A stretch of 64,000 bases of DNA from Clostridia bacterium (GCA_900764045.1 CAAFMN010000085.1:1-64000); one strand, 5' to 3'. Counted from the first letter of the stretch, positions 16,423 to 25,859 are shown. Numbers and translations: made by a program. Notes: generated from the sequence alone by a model not told the origin.

Positions 16423-18855
16423 ATGGATAAGGAACAATTAAGAATATTGATCAACGGAAAACTGATTCGCCATTACGGCAAAGAGTTTTCCAACGCGACG
16501 CGGAGCCAGGTCTATCATGCGACCGCGCTGGTAGTTCGTGACTTTCTGATGGATAACTGGGTCAAGACACAGGAGAAGGTCGAAAAGCAGGGCGCTAAGC
16601 AGGTCTGTTACCTGTCAATGGAATTTCTGCTGGGCCGTTCTCTGAAGAATAATGTGTTTAACTTAGGAATGACCAAGGAATTCAATGAAGCGCTGCAGGA
16701 AGCGGGAACCAGTCTGGATGAGCTGTATTATGAAGAGGAGCAGGACGCGGCCCTTGGCAACGGCGGATTGGGACGTCTGGCCGCATGTTATATGGACGCG
16801 CTGGCAAGTCTTGATTATCCGGCTACAGGCTACAGCATCCTGTATGAGTACGGTCTGTTCAAACAAAAGATCGTAGACGGTCAGCAGCTGGAGCTGCCGG
16901 ACAGCTGGATGGAATCCGGTTCAAGCTGGTTGGTCGCAAAGCCGTCGGAGGCGGTTGAGGTACATTTTGGCGGTGAGATCGAAGAGGTATGGAAGAATTC
17001 TCAGATGCAGATCGTGCATAAGAACTACGACCGCGTATTGGCGGTTCCGCATGATATGCTGATCAGCGGTTATGAGAACGAAACAGTAAACACACTGCGT
17101 CTGTGGCAGGCGAAGAGTCCGCAGCAGATCAATATGACGCTCTTCAATGAGGGGGATTACCTGCGCGCATCGGAGAGTCAAGCGATGGCAGAGGTCATCT
17201 CCAAGATTCTTTATCCAGAGGATAAGCATTGGGAGGGAAAGTCCCTGCGCCTCAAACAGCAGTACTTCTTTGTGTCAGCCTCTGTGCAGGAGATCATCCG
17301 CAAGCATATGGCCCGTTACGGCCGTCTGGATAACCTGCCGGAGTATGTAGTGATTCAGATCAATGATACGCATCCGGCGATGGTTGTACCGGAGATGATG
17401 CGTATCATGCTGGATGAGAACGGCCTGACCTGGGATGCCGCATGGAACATCACCTGCCGTACAGTTGCCTATACGAATCATACGGTCATGTCCGAGGCGC
17501 TGGAGCGTTGGCCGGAGTCTCTCTTTAAGCAGATTCTGCCAAGACTTCATCAGATTGTATTGGAGATCAACCGTCGGTTCTGTGATGACCTGTGGCATTA
17601 TTATCCTGGAGATTGGGATAAGATCGCTTCTATGGCAATTGTAGCATATGATGAAGTCCGGATGGCCAACCTGTCCATCGCGGGTTCCTTCTCCGTCAAT
17701 GGCGTATCCGCGCTACATTCGCAGATTCTGAAGGATGATGTATTCCATGACTTTTACATGGTTACGCCGGAAAAGTTCCAGAACGTTACCAACGGTATCG
17801 CGTACCGCCGCTGGGTTGGACAGAGCAATGAAGGCCTGACCCGATTACTGACGAAATATATTGGTGAGGACTTCTTGAAGGATGCCTCTAAACTGGCTAA
17901 TTTCCGCCCCTATGCGGAGGATCCGGCAGTGCGTGAGGAATTTGCGAAGGTAAAACGCGCCAATAAGGAACGGCTGGCAGCCTATATCAAGGAGCACAAC
18001 GGGATTGAGGTAGACTGTTCTTCTATCTTTGACGTGCAGGCCAAGCGGCTGCATGAATATAAGAGACAGATGCTCAATATCATGCATATCATGCGCATGT
18101 ACTATGAGATCAAGGATCAGCCGGATCTGGACGTCGTTCCCAGAACCTTTATCTTTGGAGCCAAGGCGGCGCCGGGATACTATGCGGCCAAGCAGATTAT
18201 CCGTCTGATTCATTCGGTAGCGGATATGGTTAACAATGACCCGCAGGTCTCCAATAAGATGAAGGTAGTCTTCCTTGAGGATTATAAGGTGACGGTTGCT
18301 GAGATTCTGATGCCTGCGGCGGATCTGTCAGAGCAGATCTCTATCGCGGGACGCGAAGCGTCCGGTACCGGAAACATGAAGTTTATGATGAACGGCGCGT
18401 TGACCATCGGAACTATGGACGGCGCCAATGTTGAGATCTACGAAGCGGTAGGAGAGGAGAATATGTTCCTGTTCGGACTCCGGACACCGGAAGTTCGGAA
18501 TCTTCAGGCAAGCGGCTATAATCCGCTGTCCTATTACCAGAATGATCCGTGGATCAGCCGTATTCTGAACGCTATGCAGCAGGGAATCGGCAGCGACGGA
18601 AATACCGTTTCCTATCCGGATATCGTCAATTCGCTGATCATCGGACATGGCCCCGGTACAGCGGACCCGTATATGGTTCTGGCTGATTTTGAGGACTATT
18701 GCCGGGCACATCGGGATGCAGATGCCCTTTACCGAGATCAGGATGAGTGGAACCGGCGTGCCATGATTAATGTATCCAATTCGAGCATTTTTGCGGCGGA
18801 TCGTTCCATTCAGGACTATAGCGACCGTATCTGGCACTTGAAGAAGCTGAAATAA
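16423..18855 (+). CDS. glgP: Glycogen/alpha-glucan phosphorylase
   Basis: An 810-residue GT35 enzyme that releases glucose-1-phosphate from glycogen with inorganic phosphate. The pyridoxal-phosphate lysine lies in EASGTGNMKFMMNGAL. The active-site region GNGGLGRLAACYMDALASLD and QINDTHPAMVVPE are intact. The length is normal for the family. The start has GAGGAG upstream. It is the last gene of the glycogen cluster. Confidence 0.96.
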   Translation: MDKEQLRILINGKLIRHYGKEFSNATRSQVYHATALVVRDFLMDNWVKTQEKVEKQGAKQVCYLSMEFLLGRSLKNNVFNLGMTKEFNEALQEAGTSLDELYYEEEQDAALGNGGLGRLAACYMDALASLDYPATGYSILYEYGLFKQKIVDGQQLELPDSWMESGSSWLVAKPSEAVEVHFGGEIEEVWKNSQMQIVHKNYDRVLAVPHDMLISGYENETVNTLRLWQAKSPQQINMTLFNEGDYLRASESQAMAEVISKILYPEDKHWEGKSLRLKQQYFFVSASVQEIIRKHMARYGRLDNLPEYVVIQINDTHPAMVVPEMMRIMLDENGLTWDAAWNITCRTVAYTNHTVMSEALERWPESLFKQILPRLHQIVLEINRRFCDDLWHYYPGDWDKIASMAIVAYDEVRMANLSIAGSFSVNGVSALHSQILKDDVFHDFYMVTPEKFQNVTNGIAYRRWVGQSNEGLTRLLTKYIGEDFLKDASKLANFRPYAEDPAVREEFAKVKRANKERLAAYIKEHNGIEVDCSSIFDVQAKRLHEYKRQMLNIMHIMRMYYEIKDQPDLDVVPRTFIFGAKAAPGYYAAKQIIRLIHSVADMVNNDPQVSNKMKVVFLEDYKVTVAEILMPAADLSEQISIAGREASGTGNMKFMMNGALTIGTMDGANVEIYEAVGEENMFLFGLRTPEVRNLQASGYNPLSYYQNDPWISRILNAMQQGIGSDGNTVSYPDIVNSLIIGHGPGTADPYMVLADFEDYCRAHRDADALYRDQDEWNRRAMINVSNSSIFAADRSIQDYSDRIWHLKKLK

Positions 18856-18892
18856 AACACGAATGAAAGCTTCTGTTTCCGTTCAAACTACC

Positions 18893-18916
18893 CCTGTAAA
18901 ACAGCTTTACAGGAGG
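18893..18916 (+). promoter_or_regulatory. Hairpin overlapping the pdaA ribosome-binding site
   Basis: CCTGTAAA (18893-18900) and TTTACAGG (18906-18913) form an 8-bp stem with a 5-nt loop. The right arm includes the first three bases of the AGGAGG site (18911-18916), so folding would partly mask the site. Confidence 0.5.
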
Positions 18917-18923
18917 TATGGAT

Positions 18924-19769
18924 ATGAAAAGACAGAGTGCGTTACTGATTCTCCTATGTTTCGTATGGAGCGCGGCCGGTTGCGGTGAACGGTATACAGA
19001 ACCGGCATATAGTCAGGAAGAGACCCTGGTGCGGGGAGAAGATTCTCTGAGTCCCCACACCGGGGCCTTGGTGACTTTAGATACGGAGCGGCTCTCATCC
19101 GAACAAGTCGTATGGGGGCCAGGACGTGAGACGGATGACGAAAATCGTCCGACGGCCTGTGTGGATCTGCAGGAAAAGTATGGAAGGTACGGCGCCGTAT
19201 TTTTGACGGATGAGGACGGCATATGCCTGACCTTTGACGAAGGGTACGAAAACGGCTACACCGCGTCGATCCTGGATACGCTGCAGGAAGAGCAGGTCTC
19301 GGCTGTGTTTTTTGTAACACTGGATTATGTCAAAAAAGAACCGGAGTTGGTGCGGCGTATGATCGATGAAGGACATGTCATTGGCAACCATACAGCCTAT
19401 CATCCGAATATGACGCAGGTCTCTCTGGATAAAGCGCAGGAGAATATACAGATTCTTCATGATTATGTGCGGGAGAATTTTGACTATACAATGACGCTGT
19501 TTCGCAATCCCGAGGGGGCCTTCAGTGAGCAGGTTCTAGCCATGACGCGGGAGATGGGGTACAAGAGTGTGCTGTGGAGCTTTGCGTATAATGATTGGAA
19601 TGTGCAGGAGCAGCCCAATCCTGAAAACGCTCTGAAAAAGCTGACGGACAGAATGCATCCGGGCGCCGTCTATCTCCTCCATGCCGTAAGCCGCACCAAT
19701 GATCAGATCTTACAGCAATGGATTCAAAATGCCAAAGCAGCGGGATACGAGTTTATTCTGCTGTCATAA
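18924..19769 (+). CDS. pdaA: Delta-lactam-biosynthetic de-N-acetylase, PdaA type (lipoprotein)
   Basis: A 281-residue exported NodB protein. The leader LLILLCFVWSAAGC ends in a lipobox. The motif LTFDEGYENGYT, with Glu replacing the second Asp, is the hallmark of PdaA, which deacetylates N-acetylmuramic acid during spore-cortex delta-lactam formation. HTAYH is the metal-binding motif, and FRNPEGAFSE and VYLLHAVSRTN follow. The ATG at 18924 is 7 nt after AGGAGG; the in-frame ATG at 18918 is too close. Its presence supports a spore-forming host. It lies downstream of glgP without an obvious terminator. Confidence 0.88.
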   Translation: MKRQSALLILLCFVWSAAGCGERYTEPAYSQEETLVRGEDSLSPHTGALVTLDTERLSSEQVVWGPGRETDDENRPTACVDLQEKYGRYGAVFLTDEDGICLTFDEGYENGYTASILDTLQEEQVSAVFFVTLDYVKKEPELVRRMIDEGHVIGNHTAYHPNMTQVSLDKAQENIQILHDYVRENFDYTMTLFRNPEGAFSEQVLAMTREMGYKSVLWSFAYNDWNVQEQPNPENALKKLTDRMHPGAVYLLHAVSRTNDQILQQWIQNAKAAGYEFILLS

Positions 19770-19788
19770 AACAGAAAACGAGGAACCA

Positions 19789-20943
19789 ATGGAAGAAGAA
19801 ATCTATGAATTATTAAAAGGAAAAATCAATCCGGACGCGATACTGGACGATATCGCGGAGATGGTTTATTCCGCAGTCAAGGCAGAATCTCATATGCATC
19901 CGCAGCTGACAGTCAAGCTGCAGAAGTATCGGAGCTTTGCCCAGCTGGCCGAAGAATATGATGAAACGACCACCGATGAAGAAGAGATCATCCTGAACGA
20001 ATTGGTGGATCTAATTGAGCAGGAGCTGGATGAAGTGTTTGACAAGGCGGAGGATGAGGTCAAGGATACCTTGATCAATGGACCGCTGGCTGACGTGATT
20101 CTGGCGGATTTCCGCAAAAAGAATGTTTTAACCGTACAAAAGCGTCTGACGGAAGACCAGGTGGAACAGATGTATGTAGGCGCATTCCGCAAATACGACC
20201 GCATCAAAGAACAGCTGAGCCGCAAGATCAAGCAGCTCTCTCCGATCCGCGCGTATTACCGCGGTGAAGAAGTATGGAATCATACCCGCAGGACGGAAAA
20301 TATCCTTATGGACGACGCGGAACTTGTAGATGAATACAAAAAGGACCTGCATCCTGAGGTTATCCAGAATGCCCTGGCGCAGGCTTTTTATCGCGTAATT
20401 CAGTTTAATCGCCACTATGAGGCGGAGGGCGTGGACGAAGACGACGAAGAGGATGATGAGTTTCTGCCTTCCGATGAGGAGGAAGATACGGAGAATACGG
20501 ACTCTCAGCCGGAGATTCTGATTGAAGCCGGAGATATGCGGGATCAGGACTATGAATATGTCTATGATCTCTTTGATGAATACACCGGTCAACGAGTCTA
20601 TCCGATGGAGGAGGAGAATCAGGAGGCCTACTGGAAGACCTATGGAGAAGAATTCTATGATTTGGCAGAGCAGGGATTGACGGCACAACTGGCGGTCACT
20701 CTGGTACGTCTCAATGAAACGATGCCGGAAAAGCTGCAGAATTTTATCCAGCAGTACGATATTGATCCTGAGGACATCCTGAATCCTGAGCGCTATGTCA
20801 GAGAAACGTTGGAATTTCAGTATTATTATGAGCAACTGCTGACTCACCTGATCGACGAATTCGGAAGCAGTAAATCCGACGTGGTCTATCAGGAGGGGAA
20901 AGCCATTCAGAAAAAAATGGATGAAAAGAGCACGGAATCATAA
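19789..20943 (+). CDS. Acidic protein of unknown function
   Basis: A 384-residue, strongly acidic protein that I do not recognise. It is predicted helical, with no signal peptide or membrane segment. A very acidic linker near residues 208-236 (VDEDDEEDDEFLPSDEEE) separates an N-terminal half rich in charged helices from a C-terminal half that begins IEAGDMRDQDYEYVYDLFDE. The ATG at 19789 has GAGGAA upstream, and the frame extends back into pdaA without a better start. It begins 19 nt after pdaA and probably shares its message. The two-domain layout with a flexible acidic linker suggests a protein-binding role; this is inference. Confidence 0.75.
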   Translation: MEEEIYELLKGKINPDAILDDIAEMVYSAVKAESHMHPQLTVKLQKYRSFAQLAEEYDETTTDEEEIILNELVDLIEQELDEVFDKAEDEVKDTLINGPLADVILADFRKKNVLTVQKRLTEDQVEQMYVGAFRKYDRIKEQLSRKIKQLSPIRAYYRGEEVWNHTRRTENILMDDAELVDEYKKDLHPEVIQNALAQAFYRVIQFNRHYEAEGVDEDDEEDDEFLPSDEEEDTENTDSQPEILIEAGDMRDQDYEYVYDLFDEYTGQRVYPMEEENQEAYWKTYGEEFYDLAEQGLTAQLAVTLVRLNETMPEKLQNFIQQYDIDPEDILNPERYVRETLEFQYYYEQLLTHLIDEFGSSKSDVVYQEGKAIQKKMDEKSTES

Positions 20944-20980
20944 GAATCACCGCTGAAAACGCAATTTTTTGGAAAAGCTC

Positions 20981-21009
20981 TTGCATATTTTATCAAAAGA
21001 TAGTATACT
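20981..21009 (+). promoter_or_regulatory. Promoter of the KDG kinase gene
   Basis: TTGCAT (20981-20986), a 17-nt spacer and TATACT (21004-21009). Confidence 0.72.
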
Positions 21010-21020
21010 AAAGACAAATG

Positions 21021-21054
21021 TACGGAGTTTTTCCGTACCCGGTGAATACCGGTA
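21021..21054 (+). promoter_or_regulatory. Two leader hairpins upstream of the KDG kinase
   Basis: TACGGA/TCCGTA (21021-21026 with 21032-21037) and CCGGT/ACCGG (21041-21045 with 21050-21054) fold as two short stems in the 5' leader. There is no T-tract, so they are not a terminator. They may stabilise the message or bind a regulator. Confidence 0.4.
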
Positions 21055-21084
21055 TTATACTTATAACTGAAAGGAATGAATCCT

Positions 21085-22110
21085 ATGTCCAAGAAAGTTG
21101 TTACATTTGGAGAGCTGATGCTGCGTCTGCAGCCCTATGATTATCTTCGCTTTATTCAGGCCGATTCTTTTGAGGCGACCTTTGGAGGCGGCGAAGCCAA
21201 CGTTGCCGTATCTCTGGCTAACTATGGTCTGGACGCTCACTATGTGACCAAGTTGCCGAGTCATGCGATCGGTCAGATGGCTGTAAATTCTCTGCGTAAG
21301 TATGGTGTTAATACATCTGATATTACCCGCGGCGGCGACCGTGTAGGTATCTACTTTAATGAGAAGGGCGCTTCTCAGCGTGGTTCTGTCTGCATTTACG
21401 ACCGTGCGCATTCCGCGATTGCTGAAGCAAGCCGTGAGGATTTTGATTGGGATGCTATCTTTGAAGGCGCTGAGTGGTTCCATTTCACCGGTATTACCCC
21501 GGCTCTGGGCGCCAATGTTGTTGAGATCTGCAAGGATGCCTGCAAGGCCGCAAAGGCTCATGGCGTTAAGATCTCCTGCGACCTGAACTACCGTGGTAAG
21601 CTGTGGACCCGTGCGCAGGCTCGTGAAGCTATGACCGAGCTGTGCCAGTATGTAGATGTCTGCATCTCTAATGAAGAGGATGCAAAGGACGTATTCGGCA
21701 TCGAGGCTGAGAATACCAATATCAGTGCCGGTGAGCTGAATAAGGAAGGTTATAAGTCCGTTGCCCGTCAGCTGATGGACAAGTTCGGATTTGAGAAGGT
21801 TGCTATCACCCTGCGTGAGAGCAAGTCCGCGTTTGATAACGACTGGAGCGCTATGCTGTATGACGGTAAGGATTACTGCTTCTCCAAGCTGTATCATCTG
21901 CACATTGTTGACCGTGTAGGCGGCGGCGACTCCTTCGGCGGCGGCCTGATCTATTCTCTGCTGTCCGGTAAGAGCACACAGGAAGCAGTAGAGTTCGCTG
22001 TAGCTGCTTCTGCTCTGAAGCACTCCATCGAGGGTGACTACAACTTCGTAACGGTTGCGGAAGTTGAGAAGCTGGCAGGCGGAGACGGTTCCGGCCGTAT
22101 TCAGCGTTAA
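21085..22110 (+). CDS. kdgK: PfkB family sugar kinase, probable 2-keto-3-deoxygluconate kinase
   Basis: A 341-residue ribokinase-fold kinase. The N-terminal substrate loop is FGGGEANVAVSLANYGLDA. The C-terminal motif with the catalytic aspartate and anion hole is DRVGGGDSFGGGLIYSL, followed by an ALKHSIEGD loop. The overall pattern (GELMLRLQPYDYLRF start, DLNYRGKLW, CISNEEDAKDVFG) is that of KdgK, which phosphorylates KDG in hexuronate breakdown; the substrate is inferred. uxaC at 61053 would feed the same pathway. The ATG at 21085 is preferred over 21076, which lies too close to AAAGGA. Codon use is notably biased, suggesting high expression. A strong terminator follows. Confidence 0.85.
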   Translation: MSKKVVTFGELMLRLQPYDYLRFIQADSFEATFGGGEANVAVSLANYGLDAHYVTKLPSHAIGQMAVNSLRKYGVNTSDITRGGDRVGIYFNEKGASQRGSVCIYDRAHSAIAEASREDFDWDAIFEGAEWFHFTGITPALGANVVEICKDACKAAKAHGVKISCDLNYRGKLWTRAQAREAMTELCQYVDVCISNEEDAKDVFGIEAENTNISAGELNKEGYKSVARQLMDKFGFEKVAITLRESKSAFDNDWSAMLYDGKDYCFSKLYHLHIVDRVGGGDSFGGGLIYSLLSGKSTQEAVEFAVAASALKHSIEGDYNFVTVAEVEKLAGGDGSGRIQR

Positions 22111-22134
22111 TCTGTACCTCAATTCATGTAGTCA

Positions 22135-22168
22135 AGGAGGACATTCTGTCAGAATGTCCTCTTATTTA
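22135..22168 (+). terminator. Terminator of the KDG kinase gene
   Basis: GAGGACATTCT (22137-22147) and AGAATGTCCTC (22151-22161) form a perfect 11-bp stem with a 3-nt loop, followed by TTATTTA. Confidence 0.82.
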
Positions 22169-22186
22169 TAGATATGAGAAAATACA

Positions 22187-23320
22187 ATGGAAGAAGTCGT
22201 ATTCTGGAAAAGTAAAAAATTTTGGTTTGGACTCGCGGCTCCCATTCTTCTTATTGCGGTTATGTGTCTGATTGGAACGAATACATGGATCTGCGAATAT
22301 TTATTTGCGAGAGGCATTACACGCTGGCTGACCCATGTGCTGACACAGATCAGCAATCAGATTCCGCTTTCCATTGCAGAGCTTCTGGTTTATTTTCTGC
22401 CGCTGGTTCTTGTAGGCGCGGTCATTTACTGCATCATTCGTCGCGGATGGCAGCGCTGGCGGAATCTTTTTGTTGGAATCGCAGCGATTCTATTGTGGGG
22501 GCTGTTTTTGTTTGAATTATTATTTGTCGTACAGTTCGGCAGGATTCGTCTGGAAGATCAGCTGGGGTATGACACGGAACATATCACGACCAAGGAACTG
22601 TATGAAACAGCACTTATGATGCGGGAGATCGCCGGTACCCTATCCGAGTATGTAGAATATACAGAAGAAGGATATTCTGTATGGCCGGGATGCAGTTCGA
22701 TTCGGGAGAGCAATGAGAGTATTCTGTCATATTCTTATTATGAACGGGATTTTTACGCGTTGAAAGATGAGTTGGATCTGGCAATCTATACCGGCCGGGT
22801 CCGCCCCAAAGCGATTCTCGCTTCGGAACCGTTTTCCTATACAGGAATTCTCGGTATCTATATTCCGTTTACGGGCGAGGCGAACCTGAATATGTCCGCG
22901 CCTCCGTTTACTGTGGTATTGTCTACGGCACATGAGCAGATCCATCAAAAGGGCTACTCACGAGAGGATGAAGCGAATTTTCTAGCGATTCAGACCTGTC
23001 TGATGGACTATGATTTCTATGTGAATTACAGCGGCGCGCTATATGCGTTTCGCTTCCTTTATAATGCTCTGTATCAGGCGGATCGGGATCTGTATGCGCA
23101 GCTGATGCAGGATACGCCTCAGGTCCTACTTCAGGATCTTCAGTATTTCAATGACTGGATTCTATCCCATGAAAACCAGGTGACGACGGCCGTGGAGAAA
23201 GTGAATGATACCTATCTTCAAGTATCGGGCGGAGAGGGGACGGTCAGCTACTCACAGGTTGTCAAGCTCCTCGTGGGCTGGTATCGGGCGATCTCTGAAG
23301 TTACGGAGATGGACGCGTGA
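22187..23320 (+). CDS. DUF3810-like membrane protein with a zinc-protease-like HExxH motif
   Basis: A 377-residue protein. Three hydrophobic segments lie in the first 125 residues (for example FWFGLAAPILLIAVMCLIG and ELLVYFLPLVLVGAVIYCII). A large external or cytoplasmic domain follows with HEQIHQKGYSREDEANFLA, an HExxH zinc site plus a downstream Glu, as in DUF3810 proteins. Proteolytic activity has not been shown for this family to my knowledge. The start follows the kdgK terminator. The stop codon overlaps the next start (TGATG), so the DUF1294 gene is coupled. Confidence 0.78.
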   Translation: MEEVVFWKSKKFWFGLAAPILLIAVMCLIGTNTWICEYLFARGITRWLTHVLTQISNQIPLSIAELLVYFLPLVLVGAVIYCIIRRGWQRWRNLFVGIAAILLWGLFLFELLFVVQFGRIRLEDQLGYDTEHITTKELYETALMMREIAGTLSEYVEYTEEGYSVWPGCSSIRESNESILSYSYYERDFYALKDELDLAIYTGRVRPKAILASEPFSYTGILGIYIPFTGEANLNMSAPPFTVVLSTAHEQIHQKGYSREDEANFLAIQTCLMDYDFYVNYSGALYAFRFLYNALYQADRDLYAQLMQDTPQVLLQDLQYFNDWILSHENQVTTAVEKVNDTYLQVSGGEGTVSYSQVVKLLVGWYRAISEVTEMDA

Positions 23321-23586
23321 TGTGGTGGCTCTTATTGACAGGATATCTTATGTCGGTCAACCTGTTCACGTTCTTTCTCTATGGTCAGGATAAACATCGG
23401 GCACGTCGCGGTCAATGGAGAATTTCAGAGCGTTTGCTTCTGGAATGCGCATTTGCGGGTGGAGGAGTAGGAGCCGGACTCGGGATGCTGTTGTTTCGGC
23501 ATAAGATCCGCCACATGAAGTTCCGCCTCCTGGTCCCGCTTTCCATACTTCTCTGGATCGGGATCGTTATTTTATTTTTGATATAG
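23320..23586 (+). CDS. DUF1294 family small membrane protein
   Basis: An 88-residue protein with three hydrophobic segments. The signature is YGQDKHRARRGQWRISERLLL followed by a glycine-rich segment (AFAGGGVGAGLGMLLFRHK) and KMKF-like RHMKFRL. This matches the DUF1294 family, which has no established role. The ATG overlaps the stop of the previous gene (TGATG). A GTG three bases earlier is also possible. Confidence 0.85.
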   Translation: MWWLLLTGYLMSVNLFTFFLYGQDKHRARRGQWRISERLLLECAFAGGGVGAGLGMLLFRHKIRHMKFRLLVPLSILLWIGIVILFLI

Positions 23587-23605
23587 CAAGATATTAAAAA
23601 AACTC

Positions 23606-23634
23606 TTGCATTGCAGGAAACTATGTGGTATAAT
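23606..23634 (+). promoter_or_regulatory. Promoter of rpmE and the release-factor cluster
   Basis: TTGCAT (23606-23611), a 17-nt spacer and TATAAT (23629-23634), leaving a leader of about 65 nt. Confidence 0.8.
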
Positions 23635-23704
23635 CCTTTTGTTCTCATGTGGCTATTGGTCGGAAATCAATATCCATAAATCCATAAGAAAGAGGCGTTA
23701 TACA

Positions 23705-23914
23705 ATGCAGGAAAAAATTCAGCCTAAGTATTACGAAGCTACTGTACGCTGCAATTGCGGCAACACTTTCACATGCGGATCTACTTCTCCGGAGCTTCGT
23801 GTTGAGGTTTGCTCTAAGTGTCATCCGTTCTATACCGGAACGCAGAAGACCATGGCAGCCCGCGGCCGTATCGATAAGTTCAATCGTAAGTATGGCATGA
23901 CGAATCAGAAATAA
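23705..23914 (+). CDS. rpmE: 50S ribosomal protein bL31 (zinc-binding type)
   Basis: A 69-residue ribosomal protein. Cysteines C16, C18, C36 and C39 form the zinc site of the C+ form of bL31, and KTMAARGRIDKFNRKYG is the conserved tail. The ATG at 23705 follows AAAGAGGCG. Its position upstream of DUF1385, prmC and prfA is the usual Clostridia order. A terminator-like hairpin follows, which may let rpmE be made in excess of the downstream genes. Confidence 0.97.
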   Translation: MQEKIQPKYYEATVRCNCGNTFTCGSTSPELRVEVCSKCHPFYTGTQKTMAARGRIDKFNRKYGMTNQK

Positions 23915-23922
23915 GTTCGTTG

Positions 23923-23963
23923 CAAAAAGGGGGGCTTTCTTCGGAGAGTCTCCTTTTTGTTTA
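23923..23963 (+). terminator. Terminator or attenuator after rpmE
   Basis: CAAAAAGG (23923-23930) pairs with CCTTTTTG (23952-23959), followed by TTTA. There is no obvious separate promoter for the next gene, so partial read-through is expected. Confidence 0.65.
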
Positions 23964-23983
23964 TATAGAAATGAGGTGCAAGA

Positions 23984-25000
23984 ATGGAAGATCGCAGACA
24001 GCTGTGCAGTAATCTCCGTATCGGCGGACAAGCCGTTATGGAGGGAGTCATGATGAAGGGAAAAGAAAAGTATGCCGTATCTGTGCGAAAGCAGGATGGG
24101 AGTATCATAACTGCTCTTTTTAACAGCGTTTCTGTAACCTCGAAGTATCGGGTACTGGCTCTGCCGATCCTTCGAGGTGTCGTTCGATTCGTCGAATCCA
24201 TGATCATCGGCATGAAGACTCTGACGTTTTCTTCAGAGTTCTTCATGGAAGAAGAAGCGAAGCCTGAGAAAAAAAACGGTTTTGGAAAATGGTGGCAGGC
24301 GCATGAAGATGCAATCACGATGGGATTTTCTATGATTTTGGGCGTTATTCTGGCATTGGGGCTCTTTATATTTTTGCCGGCGCTGATTGTCCAGCCGCTG
24401 GTGGACCTGATCCACAGCCGGATTCTCCTGAGTCTTCTGGAAGGAATCATACGAGTGGCAATCTTTATCGGGTATATCGTGGCGATCTCACGAATGAAGG
24501 ATATTCATCGTGTTTTTGAATATCATGGCGCAGAACATAAAACGATCAACTGCCTGGAAGACGGCAATCTTCTGAATCCGGAAAATGTGCTGACCTATAC
24601 ACGGCTGAATCGGCGCTGCGGAACCAGCTTTTTGTTTTTGGTTATGATCATCAGTATATTGTTCTTTGCTGTCGTCTATGTGGCCAATCCTTTTTTGAGA
24701 ATGTTTTTTCGAATCCTTCTGATTCCTGTAGTGGCAGGAGTTTCCTATGAGGTTCTCATGTACTCCAACCGTAGTCATTCTGCGCTGATGCGTATTGTGA
24801 CTTGGCCGGGGCTGATGCTGCAGAAGCTGACGACACAAGAGCCGGATGCAGCTGAGGCGGAGACTGCGATTGCTTCTACATTGGCGGTTCTGGACGCGGA
24901 AGGAAGACTTCCGGAGCATTTACAGGCAGACTGGGAGCGAGTACGCTCTCAGATCACACTGATAGACGGCGATGCCGAAAAGGGGACGGATGGAGAATAA
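23984..25000 (+). CDS. DUF1385 family membrane protein
   Basis: A 338-residue protein. The opening IGGQAVMEGVMMKGKEKYAVSVR is the family signature. Four or five membrane segments follow (for example SMILGVILALGLFIFLPALI and FLFLVMIISILFFAVVYVAN), with the conserved EYHGAEHKTINCLE and RRCGTSFLF motifs between them. The molecular role is unknown; Bacillus YqhQ is a relative. The gene ends 11 nt inside prmC, so it is coupled to the release-factor genes. Confidence 0.9.
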   Translation: MEDRRQLCSNLRIGGQAVMEGVMMKGKEKYAVSVRKQDGSIITALFNSVSVTSKYRVLALPILRGVVRFVESMIIGMKTLTFSSEFFMEEEAKPEKKNGFGKWWQAHEDAITMGFSMILGVILALGLFIFLPALIVQPLVDLIHSRILLSLLEGIIRVAIFIGYIVAISRMKDIHRVFEYHGAEHKTINCLEDGNLLNPENVLTYTRLNRRCGTSFLFLVMIISILFFAVVYVANPFLRMFFRILLIPVVAGVSYEVLMYSNRSHSALMRIVTWPGLMLQKLTTQEPDAAEAETAIASTLAVLDAEGRLPEHLQADWERVRSQITLIDGDAEKGTDGE

Positions 25001-25859
25001 ATATTGCCTTGGAGAACTACTTTCCCATGGAACATCCCTTCTGAAAGAAGCAGGGATTGCTGAAGCCGCTGAGGACGCGAGATACCTTTTACTGGACGCG
25101 CTGAAAATCGATTTGGCTACATTTTTGACTCATCGAGAGCAGCCAGTAGAAAAAGAAGCCGCAGCCCGTTATCTGGTATGGATTCAGAAAAGGGCGGAGG
25201 GGTGTCCGGCGCAATATATTACAGGCACACAGGATTTTATGGGACTTACATTTTGTGTGGATCCTCGTGTACTGATTCCGCGAATGGATACCGAAGTACT
25301 GGTGGAGGCTGTTCTGACGTGGATGCCCCACAGCCGAGGGCTTTTGGGAGCAGATCTGTGTACCGGCAGTGGATGTATCGCCATTAGTCTTCTCTCTCTG
25401 GGATCTTCCGATTTAAGGATGTATGCGGTAGATCTTTCCAAAGACGCGCTGGATGTAGCGGCAGAAAATGCCGGACGATTGGGAGTTACCGAACGCCTGA
25501 CATTATGTCAGGGGGATCTCTTCGATGCGCTGCCTTCCAAGTGTCTTGGGACACTGAATTATATTGTTTCCAATCCCCCTTATATTCCTACGCGGGAGAT
25601 TTCGGGTCTTGACCGGAATGTGCGGGAATACGAGCCGAGTATGGCCTTAGATGGAGGAGCGGACGGTCTTGATTTTTATAGGAAAATTATAAAAGAAGCT
25701 TCCAGATGGCTTGCCTCTGACGGTATGGTTTTTCTGGAGATTGGGTGCGAACAAGGCGCTGCTGTGCGTAAGCTGCTACTGGAAGCCGATATGACGGAAA
25801 TCCAGATTCTGCAGGATCTGGAACACAGGGACCGGGTTGCCGTAGCCCGGAAAAAGTGA
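24990..25859 (+). CDS. prmC: Release factor glutamine methyltransferase
   Basis: A 289-residue SAM-dependent enzyme that methylates the glutamine of the GGQ motif of RF1 and RF2. The substrate-binding motif SNPPYIP and the upstream SAM motif [16 protein letters not shown] are intact. The ATG at 24990 overlaps the end of the DUF1385 gene. Starting at the in-frame ATG at 24972 would add six residues without a better ribosome site. prfA, its substrate gene, follows after 19 nt. Confidence 0.95.
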   Translation: MENKYCLGELLSHGTSLLKEAGIAEAAEDARYLLLDALKIDLATFLTHREQPVEKEAAARYLVWIQKRAEGCPAQYITGTQDFMGLTFCVDPRVLIPRMDTEVLVEAVLTWMPHSRGLLGADLCTGSGCIAISLLSLGSSDLRMYAVDLSKDALDVAAENAGRLGVTERLTLCQGDLFDALPSKCLGTLNYIVSNPPYIPTREISGLDRNVREYEPSMALDGGADGLDFYRKIIKEASRWLASDGMVFLEIGCEQGAAVRKLLLEADMTEIQILQDLEHRDRVAVARKK

